DNA from: Spirosoma sp. 48-14
GTDB taxonomy: Bacteria; Bacteroidota; Bacteroidia; Cytophagales; Spirosomataceae
Direction of reading: 5' to 3'
Length of the DNA: 64,000 bases
NCBI RefSeq assembly: GCF_001898575.1
Contig: NZ_MKUD01000072.1
Span: 138,576 to 202,575, forward strand
Shown: in pieces, positions 53,887 through 61,106 of the stretch
Layout: every line of letters begins with the position of its first letter
Position numbering within the stretch: position 1 is the stretch's first letter
The notes under the pieces: generated by a model
What the model saw: only the letters and a program-made list of their open reading frames with translations
What the model was told of the DNA's origin: nothing
Database searches by the model: none
Made by a program: the position numbers and the translations under genes

Positions 53887-54222
53887 TCAAGACCCTCGAT
53901 AGGTTGAATAACCAAATGGGTTCAGAAGTAACGGCACATGATAATGTTCACCTGTAGTCATGGCAAACGTAATTTCGACAAACGGATAAAATGTAGCCAC
54001 CTTCAGCAACTCATAATAAGCGCCGGTTTCAAATCGTAATTTATAAACGCCTGTTGGCAGTACGGTCTCTTTTGCCAGCAAATCCCTAATCCGTCCATCT
54101 GAATTAGTAATTCCACGACCAATTTCCAGCCATTCGCGCTGCTGCTGATACAGAATCACATTGACACCTTCGGCTGGTTTGCCGCGAGTTGTATCCAGAA
54201 TGTGGGTGGTGATTGTACTCAT
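53887..54222 (-). CDS. uraH: 5-Hydroxyisourate hydrolase
   Basis: This 111-aa transthyretin-related enzyme hydrolyses 5-hydroxyisourate, the product of uricase, to OHCU. Family marks are the N-terminal THILDTTRGKPAEGVNV with its His, the R-I-R-D-L-L-like loop, YPFVEITF, HYHVPLLLNPFGYSTYRGS and the C-terminal tetrapeptide YRGS that is diagnostic against transthyretins. No signal peptide is present, so it is cytoplasmic. Its start overlaps the uraD stop by four bases (ATGA). Confidence 0.95.
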   Translation of the reverse strand: MSTITTHILDTTRGKPAEGVNVILYQQQREWLEIGRGITNSDGRIRDLLAKETVLPTGVYKLRFETGAYYELLKVATFYPFVEITFAMTTGEHYHVPLLLNPFGYSTYRGS

Positions 54223-54725
54223 GTTCCTAAAAGTTTTTCCAGTCGGATTTTCGTGATCTTATTCTGTTCCTGCATCGCGATCTGAATTTCTTTTTCAGGC
54301 GAATGCGGTAATCGCGATTCGAGAATGTTTAGCATCTCACTGGCCGATTTGCCCGTGGCACACACAATGAATATATAGCCAAATTTCTCTTCGTACAATC
54401 GGTTACCTTCGGCCAGTCGCCGGAGAATCTCTTCCGAAGCCTCTGCCACGCCCGACTGTTCACCCGACGCCCAGTTTCGCGTACTGGCAAATTTTGACCG
54501 TAATGAGCCTATATCACCTATTTTTGGATGGTGGGCAAATGCTTCTTTCCAATCGGCCTCGGAGCAGGCAAACCAGATCATTTCGGCCTGTTCGAACAAG
54601 GTTTCGCGGCTATCGACCGGAAATAATTTTACCATGTCTTTCACCCAGGCCGAAGAGCCGCAGCAGGCAGTCAAAGCCGCTTTAAGTTCAGAAACAGGTG
54701 CTTCGTTTAATTCGGGCAAGGTCAT
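54219..54725 (-). CDS. uraD: OHCU decarboxylase
   Basis: This 168-aa helical enzyme stereospecifically decarboxylates OHCU to S-allantoin. Diagnostic motifs are HHPKIGD (65-71, catalytic His) and the SGEQSGV segment near residue 88 (catalytic Glu), with the conserved FGYIFIVCATGKSA near the C-terminal third. Length is normal. It is translationally coupled to uraH by a four-base overlap and lies 18 bases after the ureidoglycine aminohydrolase gene. Confidence 0.95.
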   Translation of the reverse strand: MTLPELNEAPVSELKAALTACCGSSAWVKDMVKLFPVDSRETLFEQAEMIWFACSEADWKEAFAHHPKIGDIGSLRSKFASTRNWASGEQSGVAEASEEILRRLAEGNRLYEEKFGYIFIVCATGKSASEMLNILESRLPHSPEKEIQIAMQEQNKITKIRLEKLLGT

Positions 54726-54743
54726 ACGGATAACTTATTTCAA

Positions 54744-55526
54744 CTAAACCACTGTTGGAAAACGATTGACATTCTTGTAATAAATATACACGGCAGGCTC
54801 TTTGCCCATGGCCGTAAACCACTGCTGACAGTAGGGAGCCATCCAGATCGAATCTCCTTTTTTAATAGGATACCACTCCTGATCAAGCATATATACCCCC
54901 TGGCCCTGTAAGTAAATGAGCCCATGCTCCATAATATGCGTTTCCACAAAAGGAAGATGCCCACCCGGATCGTAGGTAAAAATATTGACTGCCATATCGA
55001 ACGATAGTGTATCGGGCAACAACACCTGCAATCGTAACGCCGGATCACCTAAATAGGTAGGGCCTTCAATAGTGGCCGCATCACCGAACAGGACGGGCGG
55101 CACATCGTACCCATTCAGTTTTTCATATACCTTATGAAAGCTGAGAAGTTGAGTACTGGTTTCCGGATGTTCGAATCGATACGACTTCTCAATAGGAATA
55201 TAGACAAATTGCCCCTGGCTCAGCTTTCTCGTCTCACCGTCGACGGTTGCCGAAACCTGACCTTGTATAACATAAAAAAATAGCTGTGATAACTGCGTAG
55301 TGCCTGTCAGTTCACCCTTTTCGGTCATTGTAATGAGTGTCTGGCATAGGTTTGCCCCCATTTGCTCATTAATAATGACATTTACCGTACAATTTTCCCA
55401 ACCGGGTACTCGACTGTTGATGTACCCATCCGGGCTAATGATGGCGTGGTTTCGTTTGACAACCGACCGGGTAAGCGCTGATATTTCCATATGTTCTGCT
55501 GATAAACTACTTCTCTCTTTCCTCAT
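54744..55526 (-). CDS. allE: (S)-Ureidoglycine aminohydrolase, bicupin
   Basis: This 260-aa double-cupin enzyme releases ammonia from S-ureidoglycine to give S-ureidoglycolate. The first cupin is about 60-130 (FYVIQGQVSATVDGETRKL). The second holds the metal site in ETHIMEHGLIYLQGQGVYML and GDSIWMAPYCQQWFTAMG, both typical of AllE/YlbA. It sits between the allantoate amidohydrolase and uraD genes with short gaps (18 and 19 bases), as expected for a pathway operon. Confidence 0.93.
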   Translation of the reverse strand: MRKERSSLSAEHMEISALTRSVVKRNHAIISPDGYINSRVPGWENCTVNVIINEQMGANLCQTLITMTEKGELTGTTQLSQLFFYVIQGQVSATVDGETRKLSQGQFVYIPIEKSYRFEHPETSTQLLSFHKVYEKLNGYDVPPVLFGDAATIEGPTYLGDPALRLQVLLPDTLSFDMAVNIFTYDPGGHLPFVETHIMEHGLIYLQGQGVYMLDQEWYPIKKGDSIWMAPYCQQWFTAMGKEPAVYIYYKNVNRFPTVV

Positions 55527-55545
55527 GATTCAAACGCTGTAGCTC

Positions 55546-56781
55546 TTACAGCGTTATAAGCTTTTTCATAAACTGGTCGGCTACTTCCAGAGCAGCGGCC
55601 AGGTCTGTCAATTCAACCTGTTCAAGTGGGTTATGGCTGATACCTTCGAAACACCTAACGAACAACATAGCTATCGGCGCTACCTGCGAAATCGGAACGC
55701 CGTCGTGCCCGGCGCCACTTACCAGTCTTACAACATCATACCCACTTTCGGCAATAGCTGTAGCCAGCAGATTGGTCAATCGGGCATCGCAGGCTACGGA
55801 TGCTGTCTCCTGTATCAGTTTCCATTCGACCGACACAGACCGCGCCCGACCTAGTTGACTACTTGCATCCTGAAGTAACTGGTAGGCCTTTGTTAATATA
55901 ACCTCGTCGTTACTCCGTATATCCAGACTACAAATCACCTCTCCGGGGATCACATTACTGGCAGCGTTCGCAACTATTAATGTACCAACTGTTGCCACCA
56001 GATTGGATTGATTACCTGCCAGTTGCTCAACATACAGAACGAATTCAGAAGCTGCGCAAAGTGCATCCTGACGCATTTGCATCGGAACCGTACCGGCGTG
56101 GCCTGCCATTCCTCTGAACATAATCTCAACCCGTTTTTGACCAGCTATGTCGGTCACAACAGCCACGGGTATGGCTTTATTATATAAAACCGGGCCCTGT
56201 TCAATATGAATTTCGAAGTAGCCCAGCCAATCCTGGGGTTGAATAGCCTCGGATACCAGGCAACCGATGTCTCCCCCCATTGCCTGAATAACGTCAGAGA
56301 GTGATGTACCCGATGCATCTTTTTTATCCAGCAACGCTTCATCAAACGACCCAGCTACCACCTTACTCCCTAAATAGGTCGTATGAAATCGAACCCCCTC
56401 TTCGTCGCTAAATGCAATTAACTCAATATGAAATGGTAAAGGCTGCTCCGATTGGATAAACTGTTCTATCAGATCAAGTCCCATAATAATGCCAAGCGGG
56501 CCATCAAATTTACCTGCGTTGACAACCGTATCCATATGCGATGCAATGACAAACGTTCTGGCCTCTTTCGTTGGGCTCGCCCATCGCCCCCGAACGCTTC
56601 CAATGGTATCGACACGAGTCTGTAGGCCAAGCGCTTCCATCCATTGCCGGATCAGTCGACTCCCCTCAAGAAAAGACGGGCTACCAAACGTACGGGTGAT
56701 ACCAGTCGTAGTTTCGCTGATCGATGCCAGTTGATCTATTTTCGAAAGAATTGCCGATGCGCGCTGTATATACACATTCAT
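55546..56781 (-). CDS. allC: Allantoate amidohydrolase (M20 family)
   Basis: This 411-aa metal-dependent enzyme hydrolyses allantoate to ureidoglycine, CO2 and ammonia. Metal ligands are in ASHMDTVVNAGKFDGPLG, FSDEEGVRF, EIHIEQGPVL and GISHNPLE. The substrate loop is SGAGHDGVPI, with the GAGHD form typical of AllC/AAH, unlike the paralogue at 52586. It lies between allB and allE. The alternative, another carbamoylase, is unlikely in this context. Confidence 0.9.
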   Translation of the reverse strand: MNVYIQRASAILSKIDQLASISETTTGITRTFGSPSFLEGSRLIRQWMEALGLQTRVDTIGSVRGRWASPTKEARTFVIASHMDTVVNAGKFDGPLGIIMGLDLIEQFIQSEQPLPFHIELIAFSDEEGVRFHTTYLGSKVVAGSFDEALLDKKDASGTSLSDVIQAMGGDIGCLVSEAIQPQDWLGYFEIHIEQGPVLYNKAIPVAVVTDIAGQKRVEIMFRGMAGHAGTVPMQMRQDALCAASEFVLYVEQLAGNQSNLVATVGTLIVANAASNVIPGEVICSLDIRSNDEVILTKAYQLLQDASSQLGRARSVSVEWKLIQETASVACDARLTNLLATAIAESGYDVVRLVSGAGHDGVPISQVAPIAMLFVRCFEGISHNPLEQVELTDLAAALEVADQFMKKLITL

Positions 56782-56823
56782 ACTACTTCATCGGTAAGCA
56801 TACCGATTTTATTCAGAATCAAT

Positions 56824-58152
56824 TTAGCAACCCCTACCCTCGTTGATTCGAAGGAATTCACCATACTCAAACACCTGAACACCAGACAGGTATGTTTGCT
56901 CGACTACGCCATAAAGTTCCTGATGGAGATAGGGAGTCATCTTATGCCTATGCTGAAGTATATCTTCCGACACCGTAAACGTTTTGTCAGGACTCCAAAC
57001 GACCAAATCAGCATCGAACCCTTTGGCTAGTTTACCCTTTCGGCTAGCCAAACCAGCTAACTCAGCCGGTTTTTCACAAAGCCACCGCGCCACATCGGGC
57101 AACGTACATCCTCGTTGGCGGGCTGCCGTCCACAAAGCAGGCAAGGCAAGCTGTACCGATGCAATGCCCCCCCAGGCCTTCATAAAATTACCGCTCTCCA
57201 GGCACTTCAAATCAGCGGGTGCTGGTGAGTGATCAGTGGCAACAAAATCAATGACTCCAGCTTTCAGGGCTTCCCACAGTCGATTCCTGTTCGCCCAATC
57301 CCGAATCGGTGGAGCGCATTTAAATTGTGTTTGTCCATCGGGGATTGATTCGGCATCGAAAAAAAGGTAATGTTGTGCTGTTTCGACGGTAAGCGGCAGT
57401 CCTTTTTCTTTGGCTCTGGCAATCGGTTCAATCGAATTGTCTGATGACAAATGAACAATGTGCGTTCGGCAATTAAATTCCTCACACAATCGAATCATTA
57501 GGGCGATAGCTTTGTCTTCCCATTCTTTAGGCCGCGATGTCAGGTAATTCTGATACGACCGTAGATCGCCAGTTGCCAGGGTTTCATCCGTCGACAATTC
57601 ACAGTGCACCAATAGTGGTAGATTGTACCGGGCAAGAACCGGCATGGCTTTCCGCAAATCAGCTTCTGTCACGTTCGGAAATTCATCAATACCAGAATGC
57701 GTCAAAAACGCCTTGAACCCAAGTATACCTTTATCAATCAGTGGTTCAATTTCGCTCGTATTTCCGGGTACAAGCCCTCCCCAGAAACCGCAATTGGTGT
57801 GCAGTTTTCCCGAAAGAGCCGCTAGTTTCTGTTCAAATGACTCCACAGTAGTCGTCACGGGCGATGAATTGAGTGGCATATCGACCAGTGTGGTCAACCC
57901 TCCCGCTAATGCAGCCCGGGTAGCGGTATCAAAACCCTCCCATTCTGTCCGGCCAGGTTCATTGATGTGCACATGTGGATCGATGATGCCAGCCATCAGT
58001 ACCTTATCGCCAAGGTCATGAACAACCGCCGAAAAATCAGATAGCAGTTCAGGCAAAACATCCGCGATACGGCCATTTTTTACGACAACAACTGCCCGCT
58101 TGACGCCTTCCGACGTAACGACCTGATTACTCTTTAGCGCAAAATCACTCAT
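56824..58152 (-). CDS. allB: Allantoinase
   Basis: This 442-aa amidohydrolase-superfamily enzyme opens the hydantoin ring of allantoin to allantoate. Metal-site motifs are DPHVHINEPGRTEWEG, the Lys in LGFKAFLTHSG (probably carbamylated), VHCE, HIVHLSS and ATDHSPAP. Length and motif order are those of AllB rather than dihydroorotase. It is the first gene of the minus-strand operon and shares a 168-base divergent region with uricase. Confidence 0.94.
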   Translation of the reverse strand: MSDFALKSNQVVTSEGVKRAVVVVKNGRIADVLPELLSDFSAVVHDLGDKVLMAGIIDPHVHINEPGRTEWEGFDTATRAALAGGLTTLVDMPLNSSPVTTTVESFEQKLAALSGKLHTNCGFWGGLVPGNTSEIEPLIDKGILGFKAFLTHSGIDEFPNVTEADLRKAMPVLARYNLPLLVHCELSTDETLATGDLRSYQNYLTSRPKEWEDKAIALMIRLCEEFNCRTHIVHLSSDNSIEPIARAKEKGLPLTVETAQHYLFFDAESIPDGQTQFKCAPPIRDWANRNRLWEALKAGVIDFVATDHSPAPADLKCLESGNFMKAWGGIASVQLALPALWTAARQRGCTLPDVARWLCEKPAELAGLASRKGKLAKGFDADLVVWSPDKTFTVSEDILQHRHKMTPYLHQELYGVVEQTYLSGVQVFEYGEFLRINEGRGC

Positions 58153-58230
58153 ACGTTCTTTTTAACGGCCATCAATTCGTTTATCTCTACTACGACGCTT
58201 TGTCCATAAACCACGGTTATCATTCAATTT

Positions 58231-58244
58231 TACCAAGAATGGTA
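58231..58244. promoter_or_regulatory. Candidate operator palindrome in the divergent urate promoter
   Basis: TACCA and TGGTA form a perfect 5-base inverted repeat around AGAA, near the middle of the 168-base gap between allB and uricase. It could be a site for a urate- or allantoin-responsive regulator. No regulator gene is adjacent. Confidence 0.35.
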
Positions 58245-58320
58245 TGGCGGCTGGCGACTAAAAATAGAAAATTAATGGCTATACTAGGGGTAAATACTAC
58301 CGAAAACAGCCGAAACGACC

Positions 58321-59166
58321 ATGAAGACCATCCTAAAAGAAAATGCATACGGGAAGAATGCCGTGAACCTATCGAAAATCATCCGGCACCCTATTTACCA
58401 CGAATTTCGGCAAATTGCTGTCAATATATCCTTACAAGGAGACTTCGAAACGGCCCATACTCTGGGCGATAATTCAAAGATTCTCCCAACTGATACCCAG
58501 AAAAACACCGTTTATGCCCTTGCCAAAGAGCACTTCACAGATTCCATCGAACATTTTGCGTTGTACCTCGCCAATTATTTCCTGGCAAACAATACACAGG
58601 TTAGTCAAGCCACGGTCGACATTATTGAATTCCCGTGGACACAGATGGCATTTGATGGCGACCGACATGCTCATGCTTATCTGGGTGGTAACTCCGAAAA
58701 ACATACCACCACCGTTATTCAAACCCGAAGCGCTGTGACCGTCACGGCTGGCCTAAAGGACTTGTTGATTCTGAAAACGACAGATTCTGGCTTTGAAGGC
58801 TATATAAAAGATCAGTTTACCACCTTGAAGGAAACTGCTGATCGAATTTTCGCTACGCAATGCGAAGCAAGCTGGACGTATACCCAGCAGGAACTTGACT
58901 TTACAGCGCTTTTTAAAAAAATCAGAGAGATCCTGCTAAAAACCTTTGCCCATCACAAGAGTCTGTCGGTTCAGCAAACGCTCCTGGCTATGGGGGAGGC
59001 TGTCCTTAACGAAACGCCCGAGGTAAGCGAGATCAGCCTTAAGCTACCGAATAAACACCACATTTTATTCAACCTGGAGCAGTTCGGCATGGAGAATAAA
59101 AATGAGATTTTCATCGCAACCGATGAACCCTATGGGTATATCACCGGAACCATGACAAGAGAATAG
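58321..59166 (+). CDS. uox: Urate oxidase (uricase)
   Basis: This 281-aa cofactor-free uricase oxidises urate to 5-hydroxyisourate. The N-terminal YGKNAV carries the catalytic Lys (12). LPTDTQKNTVYALAKEH holds Thr 57 and Asp 58, as in fungal uricase numbering. Later motifs include TVDIIEFPW, LKTTDSGFEGYIKDQFTTLKETADR, the Trp-Tyr of SWTYTQQ and PNKHHILFNLEQFG with the catalytic His. The length is slightly below most uricases, but all motifs are present. It is divergent from allB and starts the pathway the minus-strand operon completes. Confidence 0.95.
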   Translation: MKTILKENAYGKNAVNLSKIIRHPIYHEFRQIAVNISLQGDFETAHTLGDNSKILPTDTQKNTVYALAKEHFTDSIEHFALYLANYFLANNTQVSQATVDIIEFPWTQMAFDGDRHAHAYLGGNSEKHTTTVIQTRSAVTVTAGLKDLLILKTTDSGFEGYIKDQFTTLKETADRIFATQCEASWTYTQQELDFTALFKKIREILLKTFAHHKSLSVQQTLLAMGEAVLNETPEVSEISLKLPNKHHILFNLEQFGMENKNEIFIATDEPYGYITGTMTRE

Positions 59167-59251
59167 TGAGCTTCTAATAGCCAGCTCGTTATACTTGCCC
59201 AATACCCACAAACTGCTACCTTGCTACCTTAACCAGTGGTTAAGTCTGTCG

Positions 59252-59653
59252 TCAGTACAGTTTTTCGTAGGTGATCCGGATTGGTCTATCAGCGTTCAGT
59301 GTCTCTTCATCCAGTATCCGCATCTTGTTGGTGCCGGGAATGAGTACGTAATCATCCCAAAGTTTCAGCGTTTTTTCACCAGAACGAACGGTAATTGTGC
59401 GTTCATCGACCCCAACCGACAACGTAACCTCATTGCCAAGACGGAGATTTTTCGGAAGCACAACAAGAACAAAAAGGCGCTGGTTAGATACCTGATTTCC
59501 AAAGCCACCCAATCGGTATCGATACTTTTCCTGTGATAGAACGGCTGTGTGCTGTGAAGGCAATGAATCCGTTTGGGCGAGAGTCTTCGGTTTCTCTATC
59601 GCATACCCGTGCCTGAACACAAAACATAAAATAGACAATAGACCAATTTTCAT
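59252..59653 (-). CDS. Small exported protein of unknown function
   Basis: This 133-aa protein has a signal peptide (MKIGLLSILCFVFRHGYA). The mature part is predicted to be mostly beta (RYRLGGFGNQVSNQRLFVLVVLPKNLRLGNEVTLSVGV, then DDYVLIPGTNKMRILDEETL). I recognise no domain. It follows uricase convergently and is not obviously part of urate metabolism. Confidence 0.6.
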   Translation of the reverse strand: MKIGLLSILCFVFRHGYAIEKPKTLAQTDSLPSQHTAVLSQEKYRYRLGGFGNQVSNQRLFVLVVLPKNLRLGNEVTLSVGVDERTITVRSGEKTLKLWDDYVLIPGTNKMRILDEETLNADRPIRITYEKLY

Positions 59654-59847
59654 AGCAAGATCTAGGAATACACTATAAACGACTAACGAAACCTGAGCGT
59701 TTGTATGCCATTAAAATACAACATTCTTTTGATCATGCCATATGGTAAACAGCCCGATCGACAGCCAGGCTACTGGTAGGCGTTTAAAGCACTTAGGTAT
59801 ACCAATTATTGCCGTTAATAACACCCTTGTTTATCACATCTTGGTAC

Positions 59848-59880
59848 TAAAAAATAAGAGCAGCCATGAAGCTGCTCTTA
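59848..59880 (-). terminator. Intrinsic terminator of the DUF937-like gene
   Basis: TAAGAGCAGC (59855-59864) pairs perfectly with GCTGCTCTTA (59871-59880). On the minus strand the T-run TTTTTTAG follows. It lies 26 bases after the stop at 59907. Confidence 0.88.
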
Positions 59881-59906
59881 AAGTATTGATCAGGATTTAT
59901 TATTGA

Positions 59907-60443
59907 TTAGCGACCGCCAAATAAGCCGCCCAGCATACCACCCAGGCCTCCTCCACCCTGCTGGGTAGCTACCCGAAGCAGGTCGTTCATATCCAGTTTA
60001 CCATCAGCCATAGCTGATCCAGCCATCCCCATCCAATCTATGCCTTGTTGACCTGTGGCAGCACCCAGAATTGAATTCCCATCGACACTAGAGTCGTTAG
60101 GATCCGACGCCTTATGCATGAGTTTACTGAGCACGATTGGAACAAGCGCACCTGCTACTGACATGGCCACCTGGGGCGAAATACCCAGCTTTTCCATTAA
60201 ATTCTGTTCGACATGACTCTGTACACCCTGCGTAACAGGACTCTGCTGAACATTTCCTCCATTAACAACCATCCCCAGCAAATTACCAAGCCCACCACCC
60301 TGAGCCTGCTGGCCCAGTCCACTCAGGATACTACTCGCTACAGTCTGCATTACACTATCATTTTGACTGTTGGGAATAGCCGGGTTATTAATTACTGACT
60401 GGCCAGCCTGCTGCTGCACTAGATTCATCAATGTTTCAAACAT
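59907..60443 (-). CDS. DUF937/YidB-like protein
   Basis: This 178-aa protein has no signal peptide. It starts MFETLMNLVQQQAGQSVINNPAIPN, has Gln/Gly-rich linkers, then a core VAMSVAGALVPIVLSKLMHKASD and a second small domain, and ends in a Gly-rich GGLGGMLGGLFGGR. This matches the DUF937 (YidB-like) family, whose role is not established. It is divergent from the NuiA-like gene. Confidence 0.75.
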   Translation of the reverse strand: MFETLMNLVQQQAGQSVINNPAIPNSQNDSVMQTVASSILSGLGQQAQGGGLGNLLGMVVNGGNVQQSPVTQGVQSHVEQNLMEKLGISPQVAMSVAGALVPIVLSKLMHKASDPNDSSVDGNSILGAATGQQGIDWMGMAGSAMADGKLDMNDLLRVATQQGGGGLGGMLGGLFGGR

Positions 60444-60573
60444 GGTTTCTTGTTTTTAATGGTTAAGCGGGAAAAGGGCTCTTTTCTTGATACCCGCGTT
60501 AAAAATAGGCAGACGACAACTGTTACTTCAACTTGAATCGGTTTTATTTGTCGTAAATCTATCAATTACGCTT

Positions 60574-61014
60574 ATGACGCACGAAGACCCCAAAAGTAGC
60601 AACTCAACTTCAGAAAAAAAGTTGTTTACGGATAAAGCAAATCTGCTACTTCCAGATTTACTCTACCCGAGTGAATCTGACGAACCCATCGAAACAGTCA
60701 CCTGCTACCTAAAGCAGACTGAACCGCTCACGGTTAGTCAGATTAAAGATTGGTTGATGCTTCCTCCCGAAATTTACGTGGAAGAAATGCCGGAAGCCGA
60801 CTTTTGGGAGCCTGTTGTTTCTGAACAGGATTGGTATGGCGATGACGAAAAAGCTCGTACGGCAACATTTCAGAAGTTACAACAACTGGTTGAAGCTGAT
60901 TTATCTGTACGTCAGGTATTTCGCGTAGGTGATTCTGAAATAGATGTGTATTTATTGGGCCTTCAGTCCGAAGATGGACGGGTAGGTCTGAAAACAAAAA
61001 TTGTGCAGACGTAG
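60574..61014 (+). CDS. NuiA-like nuclease inhibitor family protein
   Basis: This 146-aa acidic protein starts at the ATG at 60574 (MTHEDPKSSNSTSEKK), which follows a weak AT-rich leader; an upstream ATG would add 29 residues of hydrophobic, unlikely sequence. The fold matches the nuclease A inhibitor family: LLYPSESDEPIETVTCYL, LPPEIYVEEM, FWEPVV and the end DVYLLGLQSEDGRVGLKTKIVQT. In Anabaena, NuiA blocks the non-specific nuclease NucA. No cognate nuclease gene lies next to it, so its partner is unknown. It is divergent from the DUF937-like gene. Confidence 0.8.
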   Translation: MTHEDPKSSNSTSEKKLFTDKANLLLPDLLYPSESDEPIETVTCYLKQTEPLTVSQIKDWLMLPPEIYVEEMPEADFWEPVVSEQDWYGDDEKARTATFQKLQQLVEADLSVRQVFRVGDSEIDVYLLGLQSEDGRVGLKTKIVQT

Positions 61015-61106
61015 GAGCTATACGCTGGTTTGTCAAATTCTCAAGTTAAAACAAAGCTTAATAAGTAAGCTTCACCGAAACACATCCACACATTAGCCTA
61101 AATCTA

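Noticed and set aside
53217..53957. Long open frame (246 codons) on the plus strand opposite the second M20 amidohydrolase
   Set aside because: It lies antisense over a gene with complete catalytic motifs, and its product is Ser/Ile/Pro-rich without a domain. It is a shadow frame.
61054..61072. AAGCTTA/TAAGCTT hairpin before the ligase-like gene
   Set aside because: The 7-base stem has no T-run and lies upstream of a start codon. It could arise by chance in AT-rich DNA.
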